From Roseiarcus sp963842835 (GTDB lineage: Bacteria > Pseudomonadota > Alphaproteobacteria > Rhizobiales > Beijerinckiaceae): a stretch of 64,000 nucleotides of DNA. The notes under the pieces were generated by a model. It was not told the DNA's origin, did no database searches, and saw only the letters and a program-made list of their open reading frames with translations. Every line of letters starts with the position of its first letter. Positions within the stretch are counted from its first letter, which is position 1. The DNA lies in the NCBI GenBank assembly GCA_963842835.1, contig CAWJIB010000012.1, positions 1 to 64,000 on the forward strand. The letters are read 5' to 3'. This document shows, piece by piece, positions 51,975 to 60,409 of the stretch. Both the position numbers and the translations under genes were made by a program.

Positions 51975-53495
51975 ATGATTCGCCTGTTGCTGTTCCTCGC
52001 CGCGCTCGCCCTAGCGGCCTACGGCCTGACGTGGCTCGCCGAGAACCCCGGCGAGGTCACGCTGGCTTGGCAAGGCGTCGAATATAAGACCTCGCTGATG
52101 GTCGCGTTGGGCGTCGTGGCGGGGCTGGCGGTCCTTCTCGCGCTCGCCTGGGGCGTCGTCCGTTTCGTTTTTCGCCTTCCCTCGCTGGTTTCGCTCGCGG
52201 CCAAGGCGCGCCGAAGGGAAAAGGGCTACGCCGCTCTTTCCAGCGGCATGGTCGCGGTCGGCTCGGGCGACGCGCGCGCGGCGAGCCGTCACGCCGCCGA
52301 AGCGGGCAAGCATTTGGGCGACGAACCGCTAGCGAAATTGCTGCGCGCGCAAGCGGCGCAACTCGCGGGCGATCGCGCCGGCGCGGTCGCCGCGTTCCGC
52401 GAGATGCTTGAGCATCCGCAAACCCATGCGCTCGGACTTCGGGGCCTGCATATCGAGGCGCGGCGCAGCGGCGACCACGAGGCCGCGCTGGAGTTCGCGA
52501 CGCGCGCGCACAAACACGCCGCGCTGCCCTGGGCGGCGCAGGCGCTGCTCGACGATCGCGCCGCGCACGGCGACTGGGCCGGCGCCTTGGGAATCGTCGA
52601 ATCCAACGCCGCCGCGCGGCTGATCGACAAGCCGACCGCCAATCGCTGGCGGGCCGTCCTCATGACGGCGATGGCGCAGGATCTGGCGGAGCGCGACGCG
52701 AAGGCCGCGTTGGCCCTCGCGCAGGAGGCCTGCGCTCTGGCGCCGAACCTCGTTCCCGCGGCCGCCCTTTGCGGTCGCTTGACCGCGGCCAACGGCGATT
52801 ATCGCCGCGCAGCGAAAATTCTGGAGGCGGCCTATCGGCAGACGCCGCATCCCGATCTGGCGAGCGCCTACGTCAGGCTGCGGCGCGGCAATTCGGCGGC
52901 GGACCGGCTCGCGCGCGCTCGCGCGTTGGCGCGCCTTGCGCCCTTCGATTCGGAAAGCCAGATCACCATCGGCCGCGCGGCGCTGGAGGCGCGCGGCCTC
53001 CCGGCGGCGCGCGCGGCGGTCGCGCCGCTTCTGGCGCCGGGCGCTCCGAGCGGCCGGCCGACCGCGCGCGTCTGTCTGCTGATGGCCGACATCGAGGAGG
53101 CGGCGGGCGCCGAAGGGGCGGTGCGCGAATGGCTCGCCCGCGCCGCGCGCGCGCCGCGCGATCGGGCCTGGGTCGCCGACGGGGTCATCAGCGATCGCTG
53201 GGCGCCGGTGTCGCCCTCGGGCGCGCTCGACGCCTTCGTCTGGCGCACGCCCGAAGAGCGCCTAAGCGCGCCGGAGCCGTCTCCCGCGCCGCCGCCGCCG
53301 GCCGCCGACGCTCCCGCCCTCGTGGCCTCGAGGCCCGGGATTGCGCCCGCGCCGCCGGTCGCCTCGGCGCCCAAGCCGGAGCCGCCGCGCGGCGCCGGCA
53401 CGGTCGTTCTGTTGCCTTCCAGCGCGCCGGACGATCCCGGTCCGAACGACGAAAGCGAGGGCAAGGCCGGATTTCGGCTCTTCGCGCGCGAATGA
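51975..53495 (+). CDS. HemY-type TPR membrane protein
   Basis: A 506-residue HemY N-domain protein. Two membrane helices (LLLFLAALALAAYGLTWLAE and LMVALGVVAGLAVLLALAWG) flank the motif PGEVTLAWQGVEYKTS. TPR-like helical repeats fill residues 90-400, and the C-terminus is Pro/Ala-rich and disordered. Start ATG 51975. It belongs to the COG3898 family beside mitofilin and hemD; a scaffolding role in heme synthesis has been proposed for HemY, without enzyme activity. Not the protoporphyrinogen oxidase of the same name. Confidence 0.9.
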   Translation: MIRLLLFLAALALAAYGLTWLAENPGEVTLAWQGVEYKTSLMVALGVVAGLAVLLALAWGVVRFVFRLPSLVSLAAKARRREKGYAALSSGMVAVGSGDARAASRHAAEAGKHLGDEPLAKLLRAQAAQLAGDRAGAVAAFREMLEHPQTHALGLRGLHIEARRSGDHEAALEFATRAHKHAALPWAAQALLDDRAAHGDWAGALGIVESNAAARLIDKPTANRWRAVLMTAMAQDLAERDAKAALALAQEACALAPNLVPAAALCGRLTAANGDYRRAAKILEAAYRQTPHPDLASAYVRLRRGNSAADRLARARALARLAPFDSESQITIGRAALEARGLPAARAAVAPLLAPGAPSGRPTARVCLLMADIEEAAGAEGAVREWLARAARAPRDRAWVADGVISDRWAPVSPSGALDAFVWRTPEERLSAPEPSPAPPPPAADAPALVASRPGIAPAPPVASAPKPEPPRGAGTVVLLPSSAPDDPGPNDESEGKAGFRLFARE

Positions 53496-53646
53496 TCGCC
53501 GGGCGGGAAACCCTCGGCCGGCGAACGGTCGCCATTCCCCGCGTTTTTCTCGCCGCGCCGCCGGCGCAATCTTGCTAATGCCGGGCGATCTGGCTAAGAG
53601 ACAGCCGACCGCCGGCGCGAGGCCATTACGCTTCGCCGCCGCGCGC

Positions 53647-53723
53647 GCCGCAATAGCTCAGCTGGTAGAGCACCTCATTCGTAATGAGGGGGTCGGGGGT
53701 TCGAAATCCCTCTTGCGGCACCA
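53647..53723 (+). tRNA. tRNA-Thr (CGT)
   Basis: Acceptor GCCGCAA/TTGCGGC, discriminator A and encoded CCA (53721-53723). D-arm GCTC/GAGC; anticodon stem CCTCA/TGAGG with loop TTCGTAA, anticodon CGT (reads ACG); T-loop TTCGAAA. 77 bases. A truncated paaE gene starts 8 bases after the CCA, so this tRNA looks like an integration or recombination point. Confidence 0.96.
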
Positions 53724-53731
53724 TCTAACTC

Positions 53732-54199
53732 ATGAATGTCCGGCCCGACGAGGTCGACGGCTATTTCCTCTGCGGGCCCTATGGGCTGGTCGAGGAGGGC
53801 CGCGCGTCGCTATTGGCGGCGGGCGCGAACCCCCAGCGCATCAAGATCGAACTGTTTTCGACGGACGGGACGCCGAAGCCCGCTCCGATCGCCGTCAGCC
53901 CCGGGGACCGGCCCTCGACCGCCGCCCAGGTCGATTGCGTGCTGGACGGGGTCACCCACCATCTGGACGTCAAGGCCGACCAACATGTCGTCGACGCCGC
54001 CCACGAGCAAGGCGTGGAGCTTCCCTATTCCTGCAAGGGTGGCATGTGCTGCACCTGCCGCTGCAAGGTGGTGGAGGGAGCAGTGGTCATGGACGCCAAC
54101 TATTCGCTCGAGCCTTGGGAAATCGAGGCCGGCTTCGTGCTGGCGTGCCAGTCGCGCCCCGTGGGCCAAAAGGTCAAACTCGACTTCGACGCCGTCTGA
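53732..54199 (+). pseudogene. paaE: C-terminal fragment of phenylacetyl-CoA epoxidase reductase
   Basis: The frame (155 residues) begins at the end of the NAD-binding domain (VDGYFLCGPYGLVEEGRASL) and continues through an intact plant-type 2Fe-2S ferredoxin domain (about 65-150) with the cysteines LPYSCKGGMCCTC and LACQSRP. Complete PaaE has about 350-360 residues; the FAD domain and most of the NAD domain are missing. The break is at the tRNA-Thr 3' end. The remainder could still be translated as a small ferredoxin from the ATG at 53732 if the tRNA transcript reads through. Confidence 0.85.
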
Positions 54200-54216
54200 C
54201 GCGCCCGCGCCAAGCG

Positions 54217-54861
54217 TCAGCCCCGATCGCGCCAGGGCGCCGCGCCCTCTCCGATCGCGGCGGGCGTGAGCCGCGCGGCGCCGTCGACGAAGAGGCGCGT
54301 AACCAACTGCGCGTAGGTCTCGCGGCTGATCGGCTTGTCGTCGCGAAACCAGAGATAGCTCCAGTTCAGAATCCCGAAGAGCGACATGGTGATCGGCTTG
54401 AGCAGCGGCTCGCCCCGGCCCTTCAGGTCCGGGTTGAGACGGGTCAACGCCCTCGCCATGACGTCGACGAGCTTGCGCTCAAGCGCGCGAATGACGCGCT
54501 GTTGGCCATGCGCCAACTTGTCGAGTTCGTTGATCTGCACCTTGTGCATCGCGTCCGCGTCGCGATAGGCGAACAGCACCGTCGCGATCAGCCTCTGCAG
54601 ATGCTCTTCGGGCGACAAATTCGAGTCGTCCGCCGCTTCAACCTGGCTCACCAGATCCAGGAGATGCCCGTGAATGATGTCGAACAGAAGCGCGTCCTTG
54701 CTCGCATAATAGTGATAAAGCAAGGCCTTCGAGACGTCCGCGGCCTCGGCTATGCCGGAAATCGACGTCCGGTCAAATCCATCGCGCGCGAACAGACGGG
54801 CCGCCACCTGGAGCAATGCGTTGCGTTTGTCGTCATAGTCGGCGGCGCGATGTCGTGCCAA
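54217..54861 (-). CDS. paaR: TetR-family regulator of phenylacetate genes (PaaR-like)
   Basis: A 214-residue TetR protein. The N-terminal HTH reads LLQVAARLFARDGFDRTSIS then IAEAADVSKALLYHYYASKD; the C-terminal ligand domain includes YLWFRDDKPISRETYAQLV. It is the last gene of the paaG-paaI-paaK-paaR operon. PaaR proteins repress paa genes and release DNA on binding phenylacetyl-CoA. A palindromic site between paaG and paaN (57536-57557) is its likely operator. Confidence 0.85.
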   Translation of the reverse strand: MARHRAADYDDKRNALLQVAARLFARDGFDRTSISGIAEAADVSKALLYHYYASKDALLFDIIHGHLLDLVSQVEAADDSNLSPEEHLQRLIATVLFAYRDADAMHKVQINELDKLAHGQQRVIRALERKLVDVMARALTRLNPDLKGRGEPLLKPITMSLFGILNWSYLWFRDDKPISRETYAQLVTRLFVDGAARLTPAAIGEGAAPWRDRG

Positions 54862-54898
54862 GGGATCGCCTTCTCGTGTTGGGGCGAACGAGCGTCGC

Positions 54899-56212
54899 CT
54901 ATCGTGATCTCGGGCGAAGGTCCAAAACGCGTTTGGCTTTTCCTTCCGAACGCTTAACCGCGCCCGGATCGACCACGCGAACGAAGACCGAGACGCCGAC
55001 CATCGACTTGACGTGATGCATCAGCTCCTTGGCCTGGAGGGCGCGCGTGGCCTCGTCCGCGGCCTCCGGGCGCGCCTCGACGATCACCGTCATGACGTCC
55101 ATGCGGTCCTGCTTGTTCAACTCGAGCTGAAAATGCGGCGTCAATCCGCTGCATTTGAGGATCAGCTCCTCGATCTGGGTGGGAAATACGTTCACGCCGC
55201 GAAGGATGATCATGTCGTCGGAGCGGCCCGTCACCTTTTCCATGCGGCGCATCGAGCGCGCCGTTCCCGGCAACAGGCGCGTGAGGTCGCGCGTGCGGTA
55301 ACGGATGATCGGCAGGGCCTCTTTGGTGAGCGAGGTGAAGACAAGCTCGCCCGGTTCCCCGTCCGGCAGGACCGCGCCGGTCTCCGGATCGATCACCTCG
55401 GGATAGAAGTGATCTTCCCAGACATGCGGACCATCCTTGGTCTCCACGCATTCCATCGCGACGCCAGGGCCCATCACTTCGGAGAGACCGTAAATGTCGA
55501 CCGCGTGCATGTCGAACGCGGACTCGATCTCGCAGCGCATCGCGTTCGTCCACGGCTCTGCGCCAAAAATTCCGACCTTAAGGCTCGAAGCGCGCGGATC
55601 GAGCCCCTCCGCGCGATACACGTCGAGGATCGCCAGCATATAGGATGGCGTCACCATGATGATGTCCGGCTTGAAATCCTCGATCAGATGCACTTGCCGT
55701 TCGGTCATGCCGCCGGAAACCGGGATCACCGTGCAACCCAGCTTTTCCGCGCCGTAATGGGCGCCGAGCCCGCCGGTGAAGAGTCCATAGCCGTAGGAAA
55801 CATGCACTTTCATCCCCGGCCGCCCGCCGGCTGCGCGGATCGATCGGGCGACGACGTTCGCCCAAGTTTCGATATCCGCGGCGGTGTAGCCGACGACCGT
55901 CGGCATGCCGGTGGTGCCGGACGAAGCGTGAATGCGCGCAACCTTTTCCATCGGCGTCGCGAACATTCCGAAGGGATAGGTGTCGCGCAGATCTTGCTTC
56001 GTGGTGAAGGGAAACCTCGCCAGATCGGCAAGCGACTTCAGGTCGTCCGGATGCGCGCCGGCGGCTTCGAACTTCTTGCGATAGTGCGACACGTTTTCAT
56101 AGGCGTGGCGTAGCGACCACTTCAGCCGTTGCAGCTGGAGGCCGACGATTTCGTCTCGCGAGGCCAGTTCAATGGGCTCGAGTTCGTTCCTTCCAGAGGA
56201 CAGATCGAACAT
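54899..56212 (-). CDS. paaK: Phenylacetate-CoA ligase
   Basis: A 437-residue adenylate-forming enzyme; phenylacetate, ATP and CoA to phenylacetyl-CoA. P-loop-like ARIHASSGTTGMPTVVGYT (SSGTTG at about 97-102), then VSYGYGLFTGGLGAHYGAEK, IYGLSEVMGPGVAMEC and the hinge/C-domain GRSDDMIILRGVNVFPTQIE, the PaaK signature. First committed step of the aerobic phenylacetate pathway. Encoded 21 bases after paaI. Confidence 0.95.
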   Translation of the reverse strand: MFDLSSGRNELEPIELASRDEIVGLQLQRLKWSLRHAYENVSHYRKKFEAAGAHPDDLKSLADLARFPFTTKQDLRDTYPFGMFATPMEKVARIHASSGTTGMPTVVGYTAADIETWANVVARSIRAAGGRPGMKVHVSYGYGLFTGGLGAHYGAEKLGCTVIPVSGGMTERQVHLIEDFKPDIIMVTPSYMLAILDVYRAEGLDPRASSLKVGIFGAEPWTNAMRCEIESAFDMHAVDIYGLSEVMGPGVAMECVETKDGPHVWEDHFYPEVIDPETGAVLPDGEPGELVFTSLTKEALPIIRYRTRDLTRLLPGTARSMRRMEKVTGRSDDMIILRGVNVFPTQIEELILKCSGLTPHFQLELNKQDRMDVMTVIVEARPEAADEATRALQAKELMHHVKSMVGVSVFVRVVDPGAVKRSEGKAKRVLDLRPRSR

Positions 56213-56233
56213 GGCGTTTCCTCGATATGGAAT

Positions 56234-56653
56234 TCAGAAATAGCTGCCGGGAACGGTGCGGCTGAGACCACGAAATTCCGCGATGATCGCGCCGGTCTCG
56301 TCGGCGATCGTGACGTCGTAGACGCCGTTGCGCCCCACGCGCCGGCGTTCGCACGCGGTCGCCCGAAGGCGCATGCCCTTGTGGGCCGGAGCGAGGTAGG
56401 TGATCTCGCAATGTTGCGCGACGCAGCGTTGATTGTGGGTGTTGCAGGCAAAAGCGAAGGCGGTATCCGCAAACGCGAAGATGTAGCCGCCGTGGCAGGT
56501 TCCATGCCCATTCGTCATGGACTCTTGAACCGCCATGCTCAGTTCGGCCATCCCCGGGCCGACGCTCTCGATCGTCACGCCGAGCGCCGAGCTGGTCTTG
56601 TCGTCGGCCCAAAGCAGATCGGCGCATTTGCGGGCGATTTCTTCCGGCGTCAC
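56234..56653 (-). CDS. paaI: Hydroxyphenylacetyl-CoA thioesterase
   Basis: A 139-residue hotdog thioesterase, releasing dead-end hydroxyphenylacetyl-CoA in the phenylacetate pathway. Landmarks are VQESMTNGHGTCHGGYIFAF with the active-site Asp in ADTAFAFACN, and AQHCEITYLAPAHKGMRLRA. The start is GTG at 56653, which overlaps the paaG stop in a GTGA; no earlier start fits. About normal length for PaaI. Confidence 0.93.
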   Translation of the reverse strand: MTPEEIARKCADLLWADDKTSSALGVTIESVGPGMAELSMAVQESMTNGHGTCHGGYIFAFADTAFAFACNTHNQRCVAQHCEITYLAPAHKGMRLRATACERRRVGRNGVYDVTIADETGAIIAEFRGLSRTVPGSYF

Positions 56654-57474
56654 TGCGCGGGCCTCCTGCCGGTGAAGCTCGGCGCGCGCTTTTCGAAAAA
56701 GGCGGCGACCCCTTCCGCGTAATCGTCCGAGAAGCCGGCCTTGCGCTGCAGGTCGCGTTCGAGATCGAGCTGCGCGTTTAGACTGTTGGCCGACGAGGCG
56801 TTCAGCGCTTCCTTGATGAGCGCGTAGCCGTAAGTCGGGCCGGACGCGAGCTTTTCGGCGATGGCGCGAGCCTCCTTCGCCAGCGCGTCGTCGTCCACGG
56901 CGCGATAGATCATCCCCCAGGCCTCGGCCTGTTCGGCGCTGATCGGCTCGGCCAGCAGGATGGCGGCGCGGGCGCGCGCTTCGCCGACCAGGCGCGGCAG
57001 CGTCCATGTGCCGCCGGAGTCCGGAAGAAGTCCGATGCGCGCGAACGCCTGGAGGAATTTCGCCGACTTCGCCGCCAAAACGATGTCGCAGGCGAGGGCG
57101 AGATTGGCGCCTGCGCCGGCCGCTGCGCCGTTGACCGCGCAGACGATCGGCTTGGGCAGAGCCTTTATCGCCCGGATGAGCGGATTGTACCGATTTTCAA
57201 GCAACTCGCCCAAGTCCGGGCGGGCCGCCCCCGGCGCGACCGAGCGATCCGACAGATCTTGCCCGGCGCAAAACCCTTTGCCCGCGCCCGTCAGCAAGAC
57301 CGCTCGGCAGCTGTCGTCGTTGCGCGCGCGGTTCAATGCGGCGGCCAGCGCCGCGTGCAATTCCGTGTTGAACGAATTGAACCGCTCGGGTCGATTGAGG
57401 GTGAGGGCAAGCACGCCCTTGTCCAGCGATTCCAGCAAAACTCCCGACGCGGATGCGCCTGTATGAGCGCTCAT
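56650..57474 (-). CDS. paaG: 2-(1,2-epoxy-1,2-dihydrophenyl)acetyl-CoA isomerase
   Basis: A 274-residue crotonase-fold enzyme that turns the ring epoxide into oxepin-CoA. LALTLNRPERFNSFNTELHA, the oxyanion segment GAGKGFCAGQDLSDR, VNGAAAGAGANLALACDIVL and RIGLLPDSGGTWTLPRLVG are present, with the catalytic Asp in PDSGG typical of PaaG. ATG 57474 follows GGGGAGGAG. First gene of its operon, divergent from paaN across the palindromic operator. The epoxidase that makes its substrate (paaABC) is not in the window. Confidence 0.93.
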   Translation of the reverse strand: MSAHTGASASGVLLESLDKGVLALTLNRPERFNSFNTELHAALAAALNRARNDDSCRAVLLTGAGKGFCAGQDLSDRSVAPGAARPDLGELLENRYNPLIRAIKALPKPIVCAVNGAAAGAGANLALACDIVLAAKSAKFLQAFARIGLLPDSGGTWTLPRLVGEARARAAILLAEPISAEQAEAWGMIYRAVDDDALAKEARAIAEKLASGPTYGYALIKEALNASSANSLNAQLDLERDLQRKAGFSDDYAEGVAAFFEKRAPSFTGRRPAQ

Positions 57475-57535
57475 GATCTCCTCCCCGGCCCCATTCCCGA
57501 TCGTTTCGAAATTCTTTATCAAAGCCAAGTTTACG

Positions 57536-57557
57536 ATTGACCGTCCGGTTAGTCAAT
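57536..57557. promoter_or_regulatory. Palindromic operator, probably for PaaR
   Basis: ATTGAC (57536-57541) and GTCAAT (57552-57557) are perfect arms around CGTCCGGTTA, with CCG/CGG symmetry near the centre. The site is in the divergent paaG-paaN promoter region. Operators of TetR-type PaaR have this kind of arms and a CCGnnCGG-like centre. Assignment to the regulator at 54217-54861 is by context. Confidence 0.7.
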
Positions 57558-57606
57558 AATACGCTTCGCCAAGCCGGGTCGAACCCGGCGCACCAGGGAG
57601 GCGGGG

Positions 57607-59262
57607 ATGACGGATTTCTCGGCGCGGCACGCAGAACTGCTTTCGCGCGCCATCGAAGCGATCGGCGATCGCGGCTATTGGAGCGCCTATCCCGAGACGG
57701 CTTCAGGCAAGATCTACGGCGAGACGGCGAAGGCGGACGGCGAAGCCGCATTCGAGGCGCTGCTGGGCAAGACGTTTGTGTTCGACGCCGCGCATCCCGC
57801 CGATGGAGTGGTCGGCGCCGAGACTTCGCCCTACGGAAAAGCGCTTGCCGTCAAATACCCGGCCGCGTCGGTCGACAGATTGATTGCGGCGAGCGCGGCG
57901 GCCGGCGGGGCGTGGGGCCGGGCCTCGGCGGACGAGCGCGCGGGCGCGCTGCTTGAAATTCTCAGTCGTCTCAACAAGCAGAGTTTCTTGATCGCCAACG
58001 CCGTCATGCACGCCTCGGGACAGGCGTTCCCGATGGCGTTTCAGGCCGGCGGCCCGCATGCGCAGGACCGCGCTCTGGAAGCGGTCGCCTACGCCGTCGC
58101 CGAAATGAAGCGTCTGCCCAAACATGCCCTCTGGGTGAAGCCGCAGGGCAAGAACGAGCCGTTGAAATTGGAGAAGACGTTCCGCATTGTGCCCCGCGGC
58201 GTCGCCGTGGTGATCGGCTGCGCCACTTTCCCGACATGGAACGCTTATCCCGGACTGTTCGCGAGCCTTGCGACCGGCAATACGGTCATCGTGAAGCCGC
58301 ATCCCGGCGCCATTCTGCCCCTCGCGATAACGCTGAAGATCGCGCGCGAGGTTTTGGCGGAAGCCGGCTTCGATCCGAACGTGGTCCTGTTGGCGGCCGA
58401 CGAGGCCGCGGCGCCGATCACCAAGGATCTCGTGAGCGATCCCGCGGTGAAGATCGTCGACTTCACGGGCGGTCCCGTGTTCGGTTCGTGGCTGCGCGGC
58501 GCGCTGAAGGACAAACAGGTCTATACCGAAGAGGCCGGCCTCAACGCGATCGTCATCGATTCCACGTCCCATTTTCGAGCCATGTGCGACAACATCGCGT
58601 TTTCACTGTCGCTCTACTCCGGACAAATGTGCACGGCGCCGCAAAATATCTTTGTTGCCAGCGGCGGCATCGAAACCGACGAAGGCCATAAGTCGTTCGA
58701 CGACGTCGCGAACGGCGTCGCGCAGGCGGTTGACCGCCTGCTCGCGGACCCCGCGCGGGCTGCGGGCGTTCTCGGCGCCATCCAAAGCGACGCGACCCTG
58801 CAGCGCGTCAAAGACAGCGAAACGCTCGGGCGCGTCGTGCGTCGGTCTGGTCCGGTCGAGGGCCTCGCGCGGGGAGCCACGCCATTGATCCTGGCGGTCG
58901 ACGGCGCCGACGAGGCGGCCTACCAGGAGGAGCGCTTCGGGCCGATTTCGTTCGTGATCGCCACCGCGTCTATCGAGGATTCCCTTTCGCGGGCGGCGCG
59001 ATCCATCAGGGAGCACGGCGCGATCACCGCGGCGCTCTATACGACCAGCGAGGCTGTCGCGGAAGCGGCCGTGGACGCGTTCGCCGCCGCCAATGTCGCG
59101 TTGTCGATAAACCTCGTGGGCAATATTTTCGTCAATCAGTCCGCGGCCTTTTCCGACTTCCATGTGACGGGCGGGAATCCCGCCGGCAACGCCTGCCTGA
59201 CCAATTCGGCCTTCGTGGCGAATCGCTTCCGCGTAGCGCCCGCGCGGCGCCTTTTGGCGTAG
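57607..59262 (+). CDS. paaN: Phenylacetate degradation protein PaaN (aldehyde dehydrogenase)
   Basis: A 551-residue aldehyde dehydrogenase-fold protein of the PaaN type, recognised by AVMHASGQAFPMAFQAGGPH followed by AQDRALEAVAYA, CATFPTWNAYPGLFASLATG and KPHPGAILPLAI. Catalytic Glu is at about 309 (YTEEAGLNAIV) and Cys at about 342 (SGQMCTAPQN). It lacks the C-terminal hydratase domain of PaaZ, so it would oxidise the ring-opened aldehyde, and another protein would be needed to hydrolyse oxepin-CoA. Preceded by GGGAGGCGGGG. Divergent from paaG. Confidence 0.92.
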   Translation: MTDFSARHAELLSRAIEAIGDRGYWSAYPETASGKIYGETAKADGEAAFEALLGKTFVFDAAHPADGVVGAETSPYGKALAVKYPAASVDRLIAASAAAGGAWGRASADERAGALLEILSRLNKQSFLIANAVMHASGQAFPMAFQAGGPHAQDRALEAVAYAVAEMKRLPKHALWVKPQGKNEPLKLEKTFRIVPRGVAVVIGCATFPTWNAYPGLFASLATGNTVIVKPHPGAILPLAITLKIAREVLAEAGFDPNVVLLAADEAAAPITKDLVSDPAVKIVDFTGGPVFGSWLRGALKDKQVYTEEAGLNAIVIDSTSHFRAMCDNIAFSLSLYSGQMCTAPQNIFVASGGIETDEGHKSFDDVANGVAQAVDRLLADPARAAGVLGAIQSDATLQRVKDSETLGRVVRRSGPVEGLARGATPLILAVDGADEAAYQEERFGPISFVIATASIEDSLSRAARSIREHGAITAALYTTSEAVAEAAVDAFAAANVALSINLVGNIFVNQSAAFSDFHVTGGNPAGNACLTNSAFVANRFRVAPARRLLA

Positions 59263-59328
59263 AGCGTGCGCTGGAGCCGGGCCGGGCGCGCCGCCGCCCA
59301 ATCGCGGCGGTCGGGCCGGCTCGGCGCG

Positions 59329-59344
59329 TTAACAAATTCGTAAC
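59329..59344. promoter_or_regulatory. CtrA-like box upstream of the DUF1217 gene
   Basis: TTAA-N7-GTAAC (TTAACAAATTCGTAAC), one mismatch from the CtrA consensus TTAA-N7-TTAAC. It lies about 100 bases upstream of the start at 59446. CtrA controls flagellar genes in many alphaproteobacteria. Confidence 0.45.
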
Positions 59345-59445
59345 CAATTCCAGCCATGCATCAGGCGGGCTATCTTGAAATGCGCTGCGAGGTTGGCGGT
59401 CGCCGCGAACCCAGCGCGAACGAACGGGCGTGACGGGGCTCCCTG

Positions 59446-60309
59446 GTGACGACGACAACCGCAACCTATTTGGCCGTCTCGCAAAATCTGAGCCGATATC
59501 AGACGATGACGGCCGACCAGGGGGCGGTCAAAACGGCGAGCGAGTATTACGCCGCCAATATCGGCAAAGTCACCTCCATCAAGGATTTCGTCGGCAATTA
59601 CCGGCTGCTCTCCTACGCCTTGGACGCTTACGGGCTCGGCAACGAAGTCAATTCGACCGCGCTGGTCACGCAGGTGCTCGAAGGGGGCGTGAGCAACCCC
59701 AAGAGCCTCGCCAACACCTTGAGCAACCCGAACTGGGCGAAGTTCGCGGCGGCGTTCAACTTCGTCGGCGCGGGCGCCGCTTCGGTCTCGACGGCGAGCG
59801 CGATCAAGACCACGACCAATGATTACGTCGAGCAGCAGCTGGAAAGCAACCAGGGCCAACAAGATCCCGGCGTTCAACTTGCGCTCTATTTCCAGCGCGT
59901 CGCGCCGAACGTATCCACTGGCCTCGGCATCATGGGCGACGTGAACCTGCTCGACGTCGTCCAGACCATATTCGGCCTTCCGCCAGAAACGGCCGGCACC
60001 AATATCGACGCCGAGGCGTCGGTCATCTCCAAGCTCGTGCCGACGTCCGCGCTTCAAGACCCGAAGAAGCTGCAGCAACTGACCGAACGCTTCACCGCGA
60101 TGTACGATGCGACTTACGGACCCGGCTCCACCGCGGCTCCGCTCACCATTTCGTCGGACGGCAACTCGTCGACGCCCGTCTCGGCGGCGACGACGATTCT
60201 GAGCAACCTCATCAGTTCGAACAGCAGCGCCGGCGGCCTCTCCTCCTCCGCTGCGGCGTTCAGCAGCGACATGATGGCGAGCCTGCAAGGTCTCACGCTC
60301 GGCGGCTAG
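59446..60309 (+). CDS. DUF1217 protein of the flagellar cluster
   Basis: A 287-residue protein from a GTG at 59446 (MTTTTATYLAVSQNLSRYQT). One DUF1217 unit fills the protein: YYAANIGKVTSIKDFVGNYR, LLSYALDAYGLG and a C-terminal LQQLTERFTAMYDATYG. Longer homologues carry repeated copies and sit in flagellar gene clusters of Rhizobiales, with a probable surface or flagellar role. No signal peptide; the Ser/Ala-rich tail (SSNSSAGGLSSSAAAFSS) is disordered. Function not known. Confidence 0.82.
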   Translation: MTTTTATYLAVSQNLSRYQTMTADQGAVKTASEYYAANIGKVTSIKDFVGNYRLLSYALDAYGLGNEVNSTALVTQVLEGGVSNPKSLANTLSNPNWAKFAAAFNFVGAGAASVSTASAIKTTTNDYVEQQLESNQGQQDPGVQLALYFQRVAPNVSTGLGIMGDVNLLDVVQTIFGLPPETAGTNIDAEASVISKLVPTSALQDPKKLQQLTERFTAMYDATYGPGSTAAPLTISSDGNSSTPVSAATTILSNLISSNSSAGGLSSSAAAFSSDMMASLQGLTLGG

Positions 60310-60409
60310 GGCGCCGAGCATCGCGACGCGAACCGGCGCGTCGTGGGAAGGCCGGTAAGTCTCAGGCAAGCGTCGCGCGCTTTCTTGCCAGGCGGCGCGC
60401 GCCGCGGAA

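Noticed and set aside
57607..59262. PaaZ bifunctional ring-opening enzyme
   Set aside because: There is no C-terminal hydratase domain; length and motifs fit PaaN.
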